Assembly (NCBI RefSeq): GCF_023684385.1
Contig: NZ_JAGSOJ010000003.1
Span: 186,001 to 250,000, forward strand
Direction: 5' to 3'
Source: Oceanirhabdus seepicola
GTDB lineage: Bacteria > Bacillota > Clostridia > Clostridiales > Clostridiaceae
Length of the DNA: 64,000 nt
Below the pieces are notes generated by a model that did not search any database, was not told where the DNA came from, and saw nothing but the letters and a program-made list of their open reading frames with translations. Made by a program: the position numbers and the translations under genes. Shown here one piece after another: positions 1 to 8,268 of the stretch. Positions within the stretch are counted from its first letter, which is position 1; each line of letters begins with the position of its first letter.

Positions 1-1
1 T

Positions 2-385
2 AAAGTAAATAGCAACATATTATTTAATACAATTAAACATATTCTAAGTGGAGAAGAATTTAAAGAACCAGTCAATGAATATAGAGGTATGACATATGTA
101 TATGAAATAGTGGAGAATATTCAAAAGTTATTTTCTATTCCTTATGGAATATATAATACTGGAAGTGAAAATGATCTAAGCCGTTACAATGTGGTAGAAG
201 GGATATTAAAAGCACTTGGAAGGGATGATCTAAAGGTCAATAAGTTTAACAAAGATGTTGAGAGATTTAAAAAGAAACCTCGAGACCTTAGAATAAGCAA
301 TTTAAAGTTAAGGGAACAAGGAATTCAATTTTCTACCACAGAAGAGGGGATTTTAAAAGCTATTAAAGAATATTCCCTAATATAA
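2..385 (+). CDS. RmlD-like sugar-nucleotide reductase, C-terminal fragment
   Basis: The reading frame is open from the first bases of the window, so this is the 3' end of a gene that begins upstream; 127 codons are visible. The C-terminal segment carries a conserved helix around RYNVVEGILKALGR and the ending KPRDLRISNLKLREQG, which fits the substrate-binding half of the RmlD (dTDP-4-dehydrorhamnose reductase) type of extended short-chain dehydrogenase. The NAD-binding Rossmann half lies outside the window, so the substrate cannot be judged. An internal ATG at position 89 is only a methionine inside the domain. The next gene is separately controlled by its own attenuator. Confidence 0.75.
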   Translation, partial: KVNSNILFNTIKHILSGEEFKEPVNEYRGMTYVYEIVENIQKLFSIPYGIYNTGSENDLSRYNVVEGILKALGRDDLKVNKFNKDVERFKKKPRDLRISNLKLREQGIQFSTTEEGILKAIKEYSLI

Positions 386-476
386 TTAAAAGAATTAAAA
401 CTTGAAATATCTACTATTATATGATATTGTTAATAAAAGTGAGATTAGTTATGGTCTCTTTTAAGGATGTGTTTTT

Positions 477-536
477 ATGAATATTAGTATTTTAAATAAA
501 ATCGAAAAATTACATCATCATCATCACCATATGTAA
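477..536 (+). CDS. Histidine leader peptide (19 aa) of the hisS attenuator
   Basis: A 19-codon ORF encodes MNISILNKIEKLHHHHHHM. Six consecutive histidine codons (513-530) sit just before the stop. A ribosome binding site (AAGGAT, near 462-467) lies at normal spacing from the ATG. Immediately downstream are overlapping hairpins and a terminator before hisS. This is the architecture of a classical translation-coupled histidine attenuator, as known from the enterobacterial his leader, but here it precedes the histidyl-tRNA synthetase gene. Slow translation of the His run would report low charged tRNA-His and raise hisS transcription. The peptide itself probably has no other function. Confidence 0.85.
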   Translation: MNISILNKIEKLHHHHHHM

Positions 537-650
537 GCGTTTGCTTTTTCGTTGAAAAGTGTAAGCGCTAATTGTGTTGCTTACGCTGCTATGTGATGGT
601 TAATAAGAAATGTCACTGCCGGTGTATAGCACGGGCAGTTTTTATTTTAT
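533..650 (+). promoter_or_regulatory. hisS transcription attenuator (alternative RNA hairpins)
   Basis: Several mutually exclusive pairings are visible. GCGTTT (537-542) pairs with AAGCGC (563-568), enclosing CTTTT/AAAAG (544-548/555-559). GTAAGC (561-566, with a second copy at 533-538 overlapping the leader stop) pairs with GCTTAC (579-584). TGCTAT (587-592) can pair with ATAGCA (626-631) inside the terminator. The terminator is CTGCC/GGCAG with inner GTG/CAC (616-638) followed by TTTTTATTTT. My inferred logic: a ribosome stalled on the His codons favours the first hairpin and frees 587-592 to disrupt the terminator. The pairings are seen; the order of events is inferred. Confidence 0.7.
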
Positions 651-685
651 ACGAAAAAAATTTGAATATTATAAGGAGGACAACA

Positions 686-1948
686 ATGAAAGTAAATACG
701 AATCCAGTTAGAGGAACTAGAGATTTCCTTCCAGCAGATGTGGAACTAAGAGATTATGTTAGAGAGACAATTTTAGGGGTATATAAGAAACATGGGTTTA
801 CTAGAATTGAAACACCAGCACTTGAAAATAGTCAGATCTTGATGGGAAGTGAAGGGGGAGAAAACCTTAAACTTATATATAAAATCCTAAAAAGGGGAGA
901 AAAGCTAAACCTTACTAAGGAAAATCTTCAAGAGAAGGACTTAGTTGATATGGGATTACGTTATGATTTAACACTTCCATTAAGTAGATTCTATGCAAAT
1001 AATCAAGCTAATCTTCCGGCTCAGTTTAAGAGTGTACAAATAGGTGAGGTTTATAGAGCAGAGAGACCTCAAAAGGGAAGATTCCGTTCTTTCATACAAT
1101 GTGATATTGATATTATCGGAGACGATTCTTATGGAGCTGAACTTGATCTTATATCAACAACAGCTGAGGCATTATCAAAACTTTCATTTAAAGGTTTCAA
1201 AATAAGAGTTAATGATAGAAGAGTGCTAAGAGCTATGATTGTAGGTGCAGGATTCCCAAGTGAGAAGGTTGGAAGTATATGCATAACTATCGATAAGCTT
1301 GATAAGATAGGAATGGATGGCGTTAAGAATGAACTTATTAAGAATGAATACAGTGAAGAAGTAATAAATAAGTTCATTAATTCACTTGAACAGTTATCTA
1401 AAGAAGGATTTGATCTTGAAGAACTCAAATCTATAGGTGTTGAGGAAGAAGTTATTGCTTCACTAAAAGCTGTTATTTCAGTTGTATCATCACAAAATGG
1501 TGATTTTTCAATTGTATTTGATCCATCGTTAGTAAGAGGAATGGGTTATTATACTGGTATGATTTTTGAGATTGAATATAGTGACTTTGGAGTATCTATC
1601 GCAGGAGGCGGAAGATATGACACGATGATAGGGAGATTCATGAAGAATGATGTTCCAGCTGTTGGATTTTCAATAGGATTTGAGAGAATCATTGCTATAT
1701 TACAAGAGAAGAACTTTGAGATACCTTTTAAAGAAGACAAAACAGCTTTATTATATGAGCTTAAAAATGATGAACTGCTTAAAGTATTCTCATATGCTGA
1801 CACTTTAAGAGAAAAAGGAATGGCTGTATCACTTATTCAGAAACAAAAGAAATTAGGTAAACAGATCAATAGATTAGGGGAAGAAGGATTTAAATCATTT
1901 GCAGTATATAGAGAAAATGAAGAAGAAATTGAGATAAAAGATATCTAA
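686..1948 (+). CDS. hisS: Histidyl-tRNA synthetase
   Basis: This 420-aa class II synthetase charges tRNA-His in the cytoplasm. The N-terminal VRGTRDFLP motif, motif 2 around YRAERPQKGRFRSFIQCD, the histidine-binding segment RGMGYYTGMIFEIE and motif 3 SIGFERI are all present, and the length is normal for the family. The start is placed at the ATG at 686, 7 bases after AAGGAGG (673-679); an earlier in-frame ATG at 572 would lie inside the attenuator and is rejected. It is a single-gene unit ending at a bidirectional terminator. Control by a His-codon leader peptide is unusual, because Firmicute aminoacyl-tRNA synthetases are usually under T-box control. Confidence 0.96.
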   Translation: MKVNTNPVRGTRDFLPADVELRDYVRETILGVYKKHGFTRIETPALENSQILMGSEGGENLKLIYKILKRGEKLNLTKENLQEKDLVDMGLRYDLTLPLSRFYANNQANLPAQFKSVQIGEVYRAERPQKGRFRSFIQCDIDIIGDDSYGAELDLISTTAEALSKLSFKGFKIRVNDRRVLRAMIVGAGFPSEKVGSICITIDKLDKIGMDGVKNELIKNEYSEEVINKFINSLEQLSKEGFDLEELKSIGVEEEVIASLKAVISVVSSQNGDFSIVFDPSLVRGMGYYTGMIFEIEYSDFGVSIAGGGRYDTMIGRFMKNDVPAVGFSIGFERIIAILQEKNFEIPFKEDKTALLYELKNDELLKVFSYADTLREKGMAVSLIQKQKKLGKQINRLGEEGFKSFAVYRENEEEIEIKDI

Positions 1949-1960
1949 TAATAGCAGAAA

Positions 1961-1992
1961 AACAGGCTCTCATAAAGGAGCCTGTTTTATTA
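1961..1992. terminator. Bidirectional terminator between hisS and the minus-strand operon
   Basis: AACAGGCTC (1961-1969) pairs perfectly with GAGCCTGTT (1978-1986). T-rich sequence follows on the plus strand and A-rich sequence precedes it, so it can serve both convergent units. Confidence 0.85.
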
Positions 1993-2004
1993 TATAATAG
2001 ATAT

Positions 2005-2337
2005 CTATTGGTTGGAATTTTTTCGTATAATGTGCATTCTATAATATATATTAATAACTACTACTGTAAGAATTGTATAATATGTTATAGAAAAGAACTT
2101 TAAAGAAATCATACCTTTTGCAAAATAAGAGATTATGATCAAAACCAAACCTAAAATGCCTAAGAAAATAAAGTTTTCTCCAAATAGTGGACAAATAATA
2201 TCGGGATCATCTTTTTTAGGATTAAAACCAGAAATAATATTTCCCAATTTATATTTTTTTACTAGGAAACCTAAGAAAAGAAAAATAATACTTAATATTA
2301 AATGAATAATAATTACTGGAATATAGTCTTCTATCAT
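2005..2337 (-). CDS. Small DUF3784-like membrane protein
   Basis: A 110-aa protein starting MIEDYIPVIII. It has an N-terminal membrane helix, the segment KYKLGNIISGFNPKKDDPD that resembles DUF3784 proteins, and two further hydrophobic helices. The start at 2337 follows AAGGAG at good spacing; a longer frame back to 2424 would run deep into the preceding gene and is not needed. It is the last gene of a three-gene minus-strand unit with a GntR regulator and a DUF1648-type protein. The role is unknown. The family call rests on local resemblance only. Confidence 0.7.
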   Translation of the reverse strand: MIEDYIPVIIIHLILSIIFLFLGFLVKKYKLGNIISGFNPKKDDPDIICPLFGENFIFLGILGLVLIIISYFAKGMISLKFFSITYYTILTVVVINIYYRMHIIRKNSNQ

Positions 2338-2354
2338 ATTTAATTCTCCTTTAT

Positions 2355-3917
2355 TTATACCCAAGCCATAAGTAATGGTACAAATATTAACAATAAAATA
2401 ATAATCATTATAGTCATTCCCCAAAGGTTACCAATATTAAGTGTATAACCAATACCAAATCTCTTTTCAATGAATATACTAGGGTCGTTTTTATTTACAT
2501 AAAATATACCTAGCTTCCAAAACTTATCATCATTTCTACTTTGAGATGAATTAGAATTCTTATCTTTCAATGATAATCTACTTCCACCTTGACCAGTAAA
2601 GAAAGTAATATATATTCCACTACAAATAATAACCACAAAGAAAGAGATTGAAATAACCGCAGTTAAAGATGAATTAAGATTAAATATATTTAAGCTTACA
2701 AGATTAAATAAGGATGTTGTAAATGTAGAGTATATTACAATAACTAATAAAAATATAGATATCCTTCTTCTAAAAATTTTATCTTTCCTCATTGAAGTTT
2801 CAGGATCTGATGTATTAATTTGTTGCTTTGACCAACGAGTGATCATATGACCAAAGAAAACTAAAAGCGTCATAACTAGTTGATATATTGTAACTGTCAT
2901 AACTGATGTTGGTGTTTTAACAATCCATCCATTTGCTTCGCCAAGGAATCCCCAATGAATTGGTATGGAATCAGGTAGTGATTTATAATTAATCAAAATT
3001 AATAAACTTGAAATTCCTATTATTAAAAGAGGTATTAAATACCAAAAGCCTGAAATGGTTACCTTTTTTCTTTTTGAAGAAACATACTCTGTATCTACAT
3101 AAACAAACTGATTTTTATTAATATTCCACTGGTTCTGAGTTTTAATTTTTTTTGTTTTCTTATGACAAATTAAATAAACTCCAAATATCATTATAATTAC
3201 AGCAATGAGTGTTATATTCATGTTAATATATAATATATTAAAATATGAAACTACAATTAACAATAAAGTTATTGGAGCAACAAGTATTATGAACAGTTTC
3301 TTATAAAGAGAATATATTGAAGATAATTCTTTATCACCAACTTTTTCTGAAGGAATTCTTACCCCGAAGAATAGTTCTTTACGACTTAAAGTTGGCATGA
3401 AGTAGAACAAAATTATAATAATGAAAGCTACGAATAAAGTTACAAATGAATTTAAATTCTTATAATAAAGGGTAGGATTTGAGAGGAAGAATCCTTGGAT
3501 TTCCCCAGATTCTAAGAAAAATAAATCATACTCAGTATTACCTTTACTGCCTTCAACTATAATATGAACACAAGGTGCATTGTTTTTTATAAGAAAGTTA
3601 GATTCTATAACTTTTACGAATTCACCATTTATTATTTTTTTATGAATAGTTTCAGTACTCTTTGATAAGAAAAAATCACTCATCGCTTTAGTCATAGGGA
3701 TTTCTAAAGTAAGTGTTTCAAAACTTTTATTTCCGTAGAGGTTCATAAATTCTCCGGCAGTACTCTCCATAGCTATCTTTTCATCTTCAGTATATTCTGA
3801 AGATGAGCTCTTTTCAACAGTATCTTTTACCTTATTAATAGTGCTACAAGAAGTAAAATTCAAGACAAAAGAAAATAATATTAATAATATAACAAATATT
3901 TTATTGATTTTTTTCAT
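2355..3917 (-). CDS. Lipoprotein DUF3887-like domain fused to DUF1648/DUF5808 membrane protein
   Basis: A 520-aa protein with two parts. Residues 1-145 look like a secreted lipoprotein: signal peptide, lipobox FTSC with Cys24, then a DUF3887-like domain. The rest is a multi-helix membrane protein with the DUF1648 signature IPIHWGFLGEANGW and a C-terminal DUF5808-like end (KFWKLGIFYVNKNDPSIFIE). DUF1648/SdpI-type proteins commonly sit beside YtrA-type GntR regulators, as here. If Cys24 is lipidated, the DUF3887 domain would lie outside the cell, tethered to the membrane domain. The fusion is unusual. Start ATG at 3917 has GGAGGTG upstream. Function is unknown; envelope stress or signalling is a guess from context. 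Confidence 0.75.
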   Translation of the reverse strand: MKKINKIFVILLILFSFVLNFTSCSTINKVKDTVEKSSSSEYTEDEKIAMESTAGEFMNLYGNKSFETLTLEIPMTKAMSDFFLSKSTETIHKKIINGEFVKVIESNFLIKNNAPCVHIIVEGSKGNTEYDLFFLESGEIQGFFLSNPTLYYKNLNSFVTLFVAFIIIILFYFMPTLSRKELFFGVRIPSEKVGDKELSSIYSLYKKLFIILVAPITLLLIVVSYFNILYINMNITLIAVIIMIFGVYLICHKKTKKIKTQNQWNINKNQFVYVDTEYVSSKRKKVTISGFWYLIPLLIIGISSLLILINYKSLPDSIPIHWGFLGEANGWIVKTPTSVMTVTIYQLVMTLLVFFGHMITRWSKQQINTSDPETSMRKDKIFRRRISIFLLVIVIYSTFTTSLFNLVSLNIFNLNSSLTAVISISFFVVIICSGIYITFFTGQGGSRLSLKDKNSNSSQSRNDDKFWKLGIFYVNKNDPSIFIEKRFGIGYTLNIGNLWGMTIMIIILLLIFVPLLMAWV

Positions 3918-3940
3918 AGTTTACACCTCCAATTCTCAGA

Positions 3941-4321
3941 TTATTTAGAAGAAAAATCCTTGAAAATATTCTTACTAAGTTCAATAAATTCTTCTTCGTT
4001 TAAACCTTTACAGATAGATGAAGCAATAAGTGTTGTTAACTCTTCGGTCATTTCCTCCTTGAAAATTGGATCAGAAGTAGTTCTTATAGGAAGAACTGTT
4101 GCACCTTTTCGTCTATCTACAACGATATAGCCCTCTGATTTCAGAAGACTATAGGATTTATTTACCGTATGCATGTTTATTCCTATATCTGAAGCCAGTT
4201 GACGGACAGAAGGCAGTATTTCTCCAGGTTTAAGTGTTCCAAGTGCAATACCATGAATAACCTGGTTTTTTATTTGTACATATATAGGGATGTCGCTTTC
4301 AAAATTAATCTTTAGTAACAA
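3941..4321 (-). CDS. GntR-family (YtrA-type) transcriptional regulator
   Basis: A 126-aa regulator. Residues 8-75 form the GntR winged helix (PIYVQIKNQVIHGIALGTLKPGE, LPSVRQLASDIGINMHTVNKSY). Only a short helical tail follows, as in the YtrA subfamily, which has no large ligand domain. The start is TTG at 4321, nine bases after AAGGAG. It heads an operon with the DUF1648 fusion and the DUF3784-like protein, and by analogy with ytr-type operons probably represses that operon. The DNA site was not identified. Confidence 0.9.
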   Translation of the reverse strand: MLLKINFESDIPIYVQIKNQVIHGIALGTLKPGEILPSVRQLASDIGINMHTVNKSYSLLKSEGYIVVDRRKGATVLPIRTTSDPIFKEEMTEELTTLIASSICKGLNEEEFIELSKNIFKDFSSK

Positions 4322-4474
4322 AATATCAACTCCTTAAAATATTAAGTTATGCTTGTTATACTAATTATATAACAGTTAAAGTCAATCTTCAATATACAAT
4401 TCAGTTCAAGTAAAAGGAAAAAATAAAAAGATGGGGAATATAATAGATTATAGAAAGATTAAGGGGTGTAAGAT

Positions 4475-5731
4475 TTGAGCAGTAGGAAAAAAAGAAATGG
4501 ATATATATTTGATTTTAAGTCTTGGACAAAAAAGGATGAGAGTTATAATCAAATAATTTATGATTGTGAAAAGATAAAAAAGATAAATGAGGAGAATTTT
4601 GAAAATAGTGAAGGAGTCTTTTATATTAAAGATTTAGCTGAAAATATGTCCTCAATAACTCAGGAAGAGATTATAAAGTATCTAAGAATGTTCTATGATT
4701 TTGACTATAACCAGTGTATAGATAGCAAAGGAAAACATATTACTCAAGATGATTATAATTCAATGATAAAAAACATGAATATAACTTGGCATTCAAATAT
4801 AAAAGGAGAAACTAAACCTACTATTGTAAAATTTGGGGTAGCAAAAACCAGATTAAAAATAAAATCTTATCCAACTGAAAGAAATGCATATAAGAATTAT
4901 GACGATAAACATAATAGATTTGTTGAATCAGCTTTATATTTTGGAGATGAAGTGATTGTAATTCATGAAAGTATGGATTCTAAATGGTATTTAATTATAT
5001 GTAGAGATTATGTGGGATGGGTAAAAAAAGAAGGAATTAAGCTTTGTTCTAGAGTGAATTTTATTAAATACTTAGAAGAAAGTGATTTAGTAATTTCTTG
5101 TGATGAAAATGTATATGCAATAATGAATTCAAAAAAGATAAAATTACCACTAGGCTCCTCATTACCAATATACAGAGAAAAAGAACAATACTTCGAATGT
5201 TATCTTCCACAAGGAGAGGGGAATTTATCCGAAAAAGAAATTGTGATTTTAAGTAAGAAACAAGATATTAGGAGAGGATTTTTAAAATTAAATAAGAGAA
5301 ATATATTAGAGTTATCATTTAAATTACTAGAGGAGCCGTACTCATGGGGTGGAGAAAATAAAGGTCGCGATTGTTCAGCTTATGTCCGTGATGTTTTTAA
5401 ATGTTTTGGAATAATTTTGCCAAGGAATGCTAGTGAACAGAAGAAAATTAAAGGTGCTAAAATATTAGATATATCAAAATTGAGAGAAGATGAGAAACTA
5501 GAAGCCTTAAATAAATATGCCATCGCATTTCCAATATTTTTACCAGGGCATGTTATGATTTATCTTGGAGAAGAGAATGGAAGTGGATATATTATTCATG
5601 ATTCAGGAGGATTTTATAAGGAAGGAAAACTAATAGGAGGAAATAAAATTGTTGTGACGGATTTAGATGTTGAGACTAGTAAAGGGCTTAAATACCTAGA
5701 TGAATTAGATACAATTCTTTTGTTTGAATAG
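4475..5731 (+). CDS. SH3-domain NlpC/P60 peptidase
   Basis: A 418-aa protein. The N-terminal half carries SH3-like modules (around TRLKIKSYPT and DKWYLIICRDYVGWVKK). Residues 285-415 form an NlpC/P60 domain with catalytic Cys300 in GRDCSAYV, His359 in GHVMIYLG and a third polar residue near His375. This type cleaves gamma-D-Glu-diamino-acid links in cell-wall peptides. Start is TTG at 4475 after AAGGGGTG. No signal peptide is visible, which is odd for a wall enzyme; it may act on recycled muropeptides in the cytosol, like YkfC-type enzymes (inference). Its last 118 bases overlap, on the opposite strand, the end of the transglycosylase gene. Confidence 0.85.
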   Translation: MSSRKKRNGYIFDFKSWTKKDESYNQIIYDCEKIKKINEENFENSEGVFYIKDLAENMSSITQEEIIKYLRMFYDFDYNQCIDSKGKHITQDDYNSMIKNMNITWHSNIKGETKPTIVKFGVAKTRLKIKSYPTERNAYKNYDDKHNRFVESALYFGDEVIVIHESMDSKWYLIICRDYVGWVKKEGIKLCSRVNFIKYLEESDLVISCDENVYAIMNSKKIKLPLGSSLPIYREKEQYFECYLPQGEGNLSEKEIVILSKKQDIRRGFLKLNKRNILELSFKLLEEPYSWGGENKGRDCSAYVRDVFKCFGIILPRNASEQKKIKGAKILDISKLREDEKLEALNKYAIAFPIFLPGHVMIYLGEENGSGYIIHDSGGFYKEGKLIGGNKIVVTDLDVETSKGLKYLDELDTILLFE

Positions 5732-6435
5732 TTTACATTGTTAGACTCAAGAGAGTCATTTAAAGGCTCCCTTGAGTTTTTAAGTGGGCAAGAATCTATA
5801 AATCCATTTTTAAGCATAGCATCAAGAACAATATCTCTTTTCCAAAGGGCTTTTTCTTTATTAACAATTGGATTATATGTACTAGGAGATTGAGGTAAGC
5901 CTGCAAGAAGAGCACTTTCTTCTAATGTTAAATCCCATATATCTTTATTAAAATATTTTTTACTAGCAGATTGTACACCAAAAGTATCTTCTCCAAAGTA
6001 TATATAATTCAGGTACATTTCTAAAATTCCTTCTTTTGAGTATGTTAATTCTAGTTGTATCGATAGAGCAAGCTCTTTTAATTTTCTTGAATAAGTTCTT
6101 TCATTTGTTAAAAAAGCATTTTTAGCAAGTTGTTGTGTTATGGTACTACCTCCTTCAACGATAGTACCTGCTTTAATATTATTAATAAAAGCGCGACTTA
6201 TGGCCATAGGATCAAATCCAAGATGTTTATAAAAATTTTTATCTTCAATTGATACGATAGCATTTTTTAAGTCTTCAGGAATTTTATCTATTGTTACATA
6301 ATCATCTCTACTCGAAATAATATTTTTCTTTAAATTCTTCACATTGTTATCTATGCAATTCTCTGTTGAGCCATATATTTTAAAACAGGTGAAGGAAATC
6401 ATAACTAATACAAGAAAAAATATTTTTCTCTTCAT
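5614..6435 (-). CDS. Monofunctional GT51 peptidoglycan transglycosylase
   Basis: A 273-aa protein with an N-terminal membrane/signal helix, then a GT51 domain: catalytic Glu in IVSIEDKNFYKHLGFD, EGGSTITQQLAKN, RKLKELALSIQLE and EGILEMYLNYIYFG are all intact. It polymerises lipid II into glycan strands at the outer membrane face. There is no transpeptidase domain, so it is of the MtgA/Sgt type rather than PBP1. The start is ATG at 6435 after GGAG; five upstream in-frame codons begin with TTG and are rejected. The C-terminal ~39 residues are encoded antisense to the neighbouring NlpC/P60 gene and are probably a recently acquired tail. Confidence 0.88.
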   Translation of the reverse strand: MKRKIFFLVLVMISFTCFKIYGSTENCIDNNVKNLKKNIISSRDDYVTIDKIPEDLKNAIVSIEDKNFYKHLGFDPMAISRAFINNIKAGTIVEGGSTITQQLAKNAFLTNERTYSRKLKELALSIQLELTYSKEGILEMYLNYIYFGEDTFGVQSASKKYFNKDIWDLTLEESALLAGLPQSPSTYNPIVNKEKALWKRDIVLDAMLKNGFIDSCPLKNSREPLNDSLESNNVNYSNKRIVSNSSRYLSPLLVSTSKSVTTILFPPISFPSL

Positions 6436-6642
6436 TTTAATCAACTCCAAATTATGGTTATAAACATTAAAATATTAATGCCTCTAATATACGCATAGAA
6501 TGACAAAAAGTTTCATGTTTTTGGTATAATTTATTCATATTAATAAATTATTCATAAATTATTATAAATTAAATTTTAGTAATTTAATAAAAGATGATAA
6601 AATATACATAATAAGACGTATGAAAATTAAAAACAAATCAAA

Positions 6643-6686
6643 GATGCGACGGATGTTTTGCATCAGACGATGAGTTGGGTTCTCAT
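6643..6686 (+). promoter_or_regulatory. Two-hairpin leader upstream of the transglutaminase-like gene
   Basis: In the 292-base gap between two divergent genes, GATGC (6643-6647) pairs with GCATC (6660-6664), and ATGAG (6670-6674) pairs with CTCAT (6682-6686). The segment is more GC-rich than the flanking sequence and lies about 40 bases before the start codon. It does not match a riboswitch I recognise. A TATAAT box lies near 6525-6530. This is a weak call: it could be a leader RNA or chance. Confidence 0.3.
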
Positions 6687-6727
6687 ATGATTAAAATAAT
6701 TTTGATATTAAACTCAGAGGTGATAAG

Positions 6728-8041
6728 GTGAAGAAAACCCAAAAGTATATTAGATTTGTTGCAATGATAGGATTGTTATTTACATTACATATAGCAACAG
6801 TTTTAGCAGAGGATAATGAAATAATATGGGACAAGTTTTCAAAAAGTTATGTTAAGAATGATAAGGTTTGGACAATTAAATTTAACACATTTATAGGTGA
6901 AATTGGGGCTATTGAGGACTTTATATTTGTTAAAGATGATAATGGAGAGAGTTTTCCAGTCGTTGTTGAATTAAAAAATGATACTGTGGTGGTTAGTCCA
7001 AAGAAAACCTATGGAAATGGAGAGAGTTACAAGCTTATAATTGAAAACGAGTTAAAATCATCAAATGGAATTCCATTGAAAGAACGAGTAATAATGCCTT
7101 TTAATATTGAAGATAATGAAGCTTTAGTTAAAGGAAAATTGAAGTCAGAATTACTCTTAGGGCATAAAGATGTTGATATTAAGGAATATAACATCAGTAA
7201 AGATGAGATTGTGGATATAATTAATGACATTATAAATTACACTCCTGAAATATTTTATTATGATGGATTTAAATACTCTTATGAGGCTTCAGGTGGACTG
7301 GTAGAGAGTGTAAGCTTTAATTATTCATATTCATTAGAAGAAATTGAAGAGATGAAGGTGGAACTTTATAATAAAATAGATTGGGTTTTAATGAATGTTA
7401 TAAATGATTCAATGAATGATTATGAAAAAGAATTAGCAATTCATGATTATATAATTAACAATGCAGTTTATGATATAGAAAATCTAAATAATGATACATT
7501 AAAACATAGTGCTTACTCTATGTATGGTATTCTAATTGAAGGAAAAGCAGTGTGTACTGGTTATGCGAAAACTATGCAATATTTTCTAGATAAGTCCAAT
7601 ATAGATAACCAACTGATTTTTGGAGATGCAAATGGTCAAAGTCATGTGTGGAACTTAGTAAAATTGAATGGAGAGTATTATCATCTAGATGCAACTTTCG
7701 ATGATCCAGTATCATCACAGGAAAATATTTTAAGACGAAACTATTTTAATGTTACTGATGAGCTTATTAAGAAAAATCATATATGGAATACAGAGGAATA
7801 TACTAAAGCAGTTTCAATGAATGAAAATTACTTTGTTAGAAATGAATCTTATGCAGAAGATGAAACAGAGTTGATTTCAATAATAAAAATGAGAATCAAA
7901 AATGGAGAAAAAGATATAAATGTTTTGATAAAGGATATGGTTGTAGATATACCTTCTGTTGTTAGAAGTGCTGGATATAAAGGTGCATTTTCATATAGTT
8001 TTGATGAGGCAATAGGCGTAATGGGTGTTGTACTGAAATAG
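6728..8041 (+). CDS. Secreted transglutaminase-like protein with Ig-like N-terminal domain
   Basis: A 437-aa exported protein. A signal peptide ends near VLAEDNE. Residues 30-135 resemble an SbsA-type Ig-like domain (KNDKVWTIKFNTFIGE, YGNGESYKLIIENELKSSNG). A transglutaminase-like core follows with Cys in KAVCTGYA, His in QSHVWN and Asp in HLDATFDD, a complete cysteine-protease-type triad. Bacterial members are mostly proteases or amidases rather than cross-linking enzymes, so the substrate is unknown. The start is GTG at 6728 after GAGGTGAT. It is a single-gene unit closed by a strong terminator. Confidence 0.88.
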   Translation: MKKTQKYIRFVAMIGLLFTLHIATVLAEDNEIIWDKFSKSYVKNDKVWTIKFNTFIGEIGAIEDFIFVKDDNGESFPVVVELKNDTVVVSPKKTYGNGESYKLIIENELKSSNGIPLKERVIMPFNIEDNEALVKGKLKSELLLGHKDVDIKEYNISKDEIVDIINDIINYTPEIFYYDGFKYSYEASGGLVESVSFNYSYSLEEIEEMKVELYNKIDWVLMNVINDSMNDYEKELAIHDYIINNAVYDIENLNNDTLKHSAYSMYGILIEGKAVCTGYAKTMQYFLDKSNIDNQLIFGDANGQSHVWNLVKLNGEYYHLDATFDDPVSSQENILRRNYFNVTDELIKKNHIWNTEEYTKAVSMNENYFVRNESYAEDETELISIIKMRIKNGEKDINVLIKDMVVDIPSVVRSAGYKGAFSYSFDEAIGVMGVVLK

Positions 8042-8065
8042 ATTTTAAAAATGAAAAGGGTATTA

Positions 8066-8092
8066 TCGCACGCAGAGCGTGCTTTTTTTTAT
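8066..8092 (+). terminator. Terminator after the transglutaminase-like gene
   Basis: GCACGC (8068-8073) and GCGTGC (8077-8082) form a perfect stem with an AGA loop, followed by eight T residues. Confidence 0.9.
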
Positions 8093-8268
8093 TGAGATAG
8101 TGTCTTATGGATAAGTTGGGTATTTCATGGTAATATAAAAGATAGATTAAAGATTGAAATATATACACTGTATAATTGAAATATATGAATGTTTAATATA
8201 AAAGAGTTATTAATTTTCAATGGTATAGTTGATTATTACAATCAACAATGAAAGGAGATTTTTATACT

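Noticed and set aside
572..685. Longer N-terminus for hisS from the ATG at 572.
   Set aside because: It would translate the attenuator and terminator; the ATG at 686 has AAGGAGG and gives the normal protein start.
1129..1803. Minus-strand ORFs inside hisS.
   Set aside because: Low-complexity Ser/Leu-rich shadows of the coding strand, no ribosome binding sites. The same applies to similar opposite-strand frames inside topB, adhE, panF and the ABC genes.
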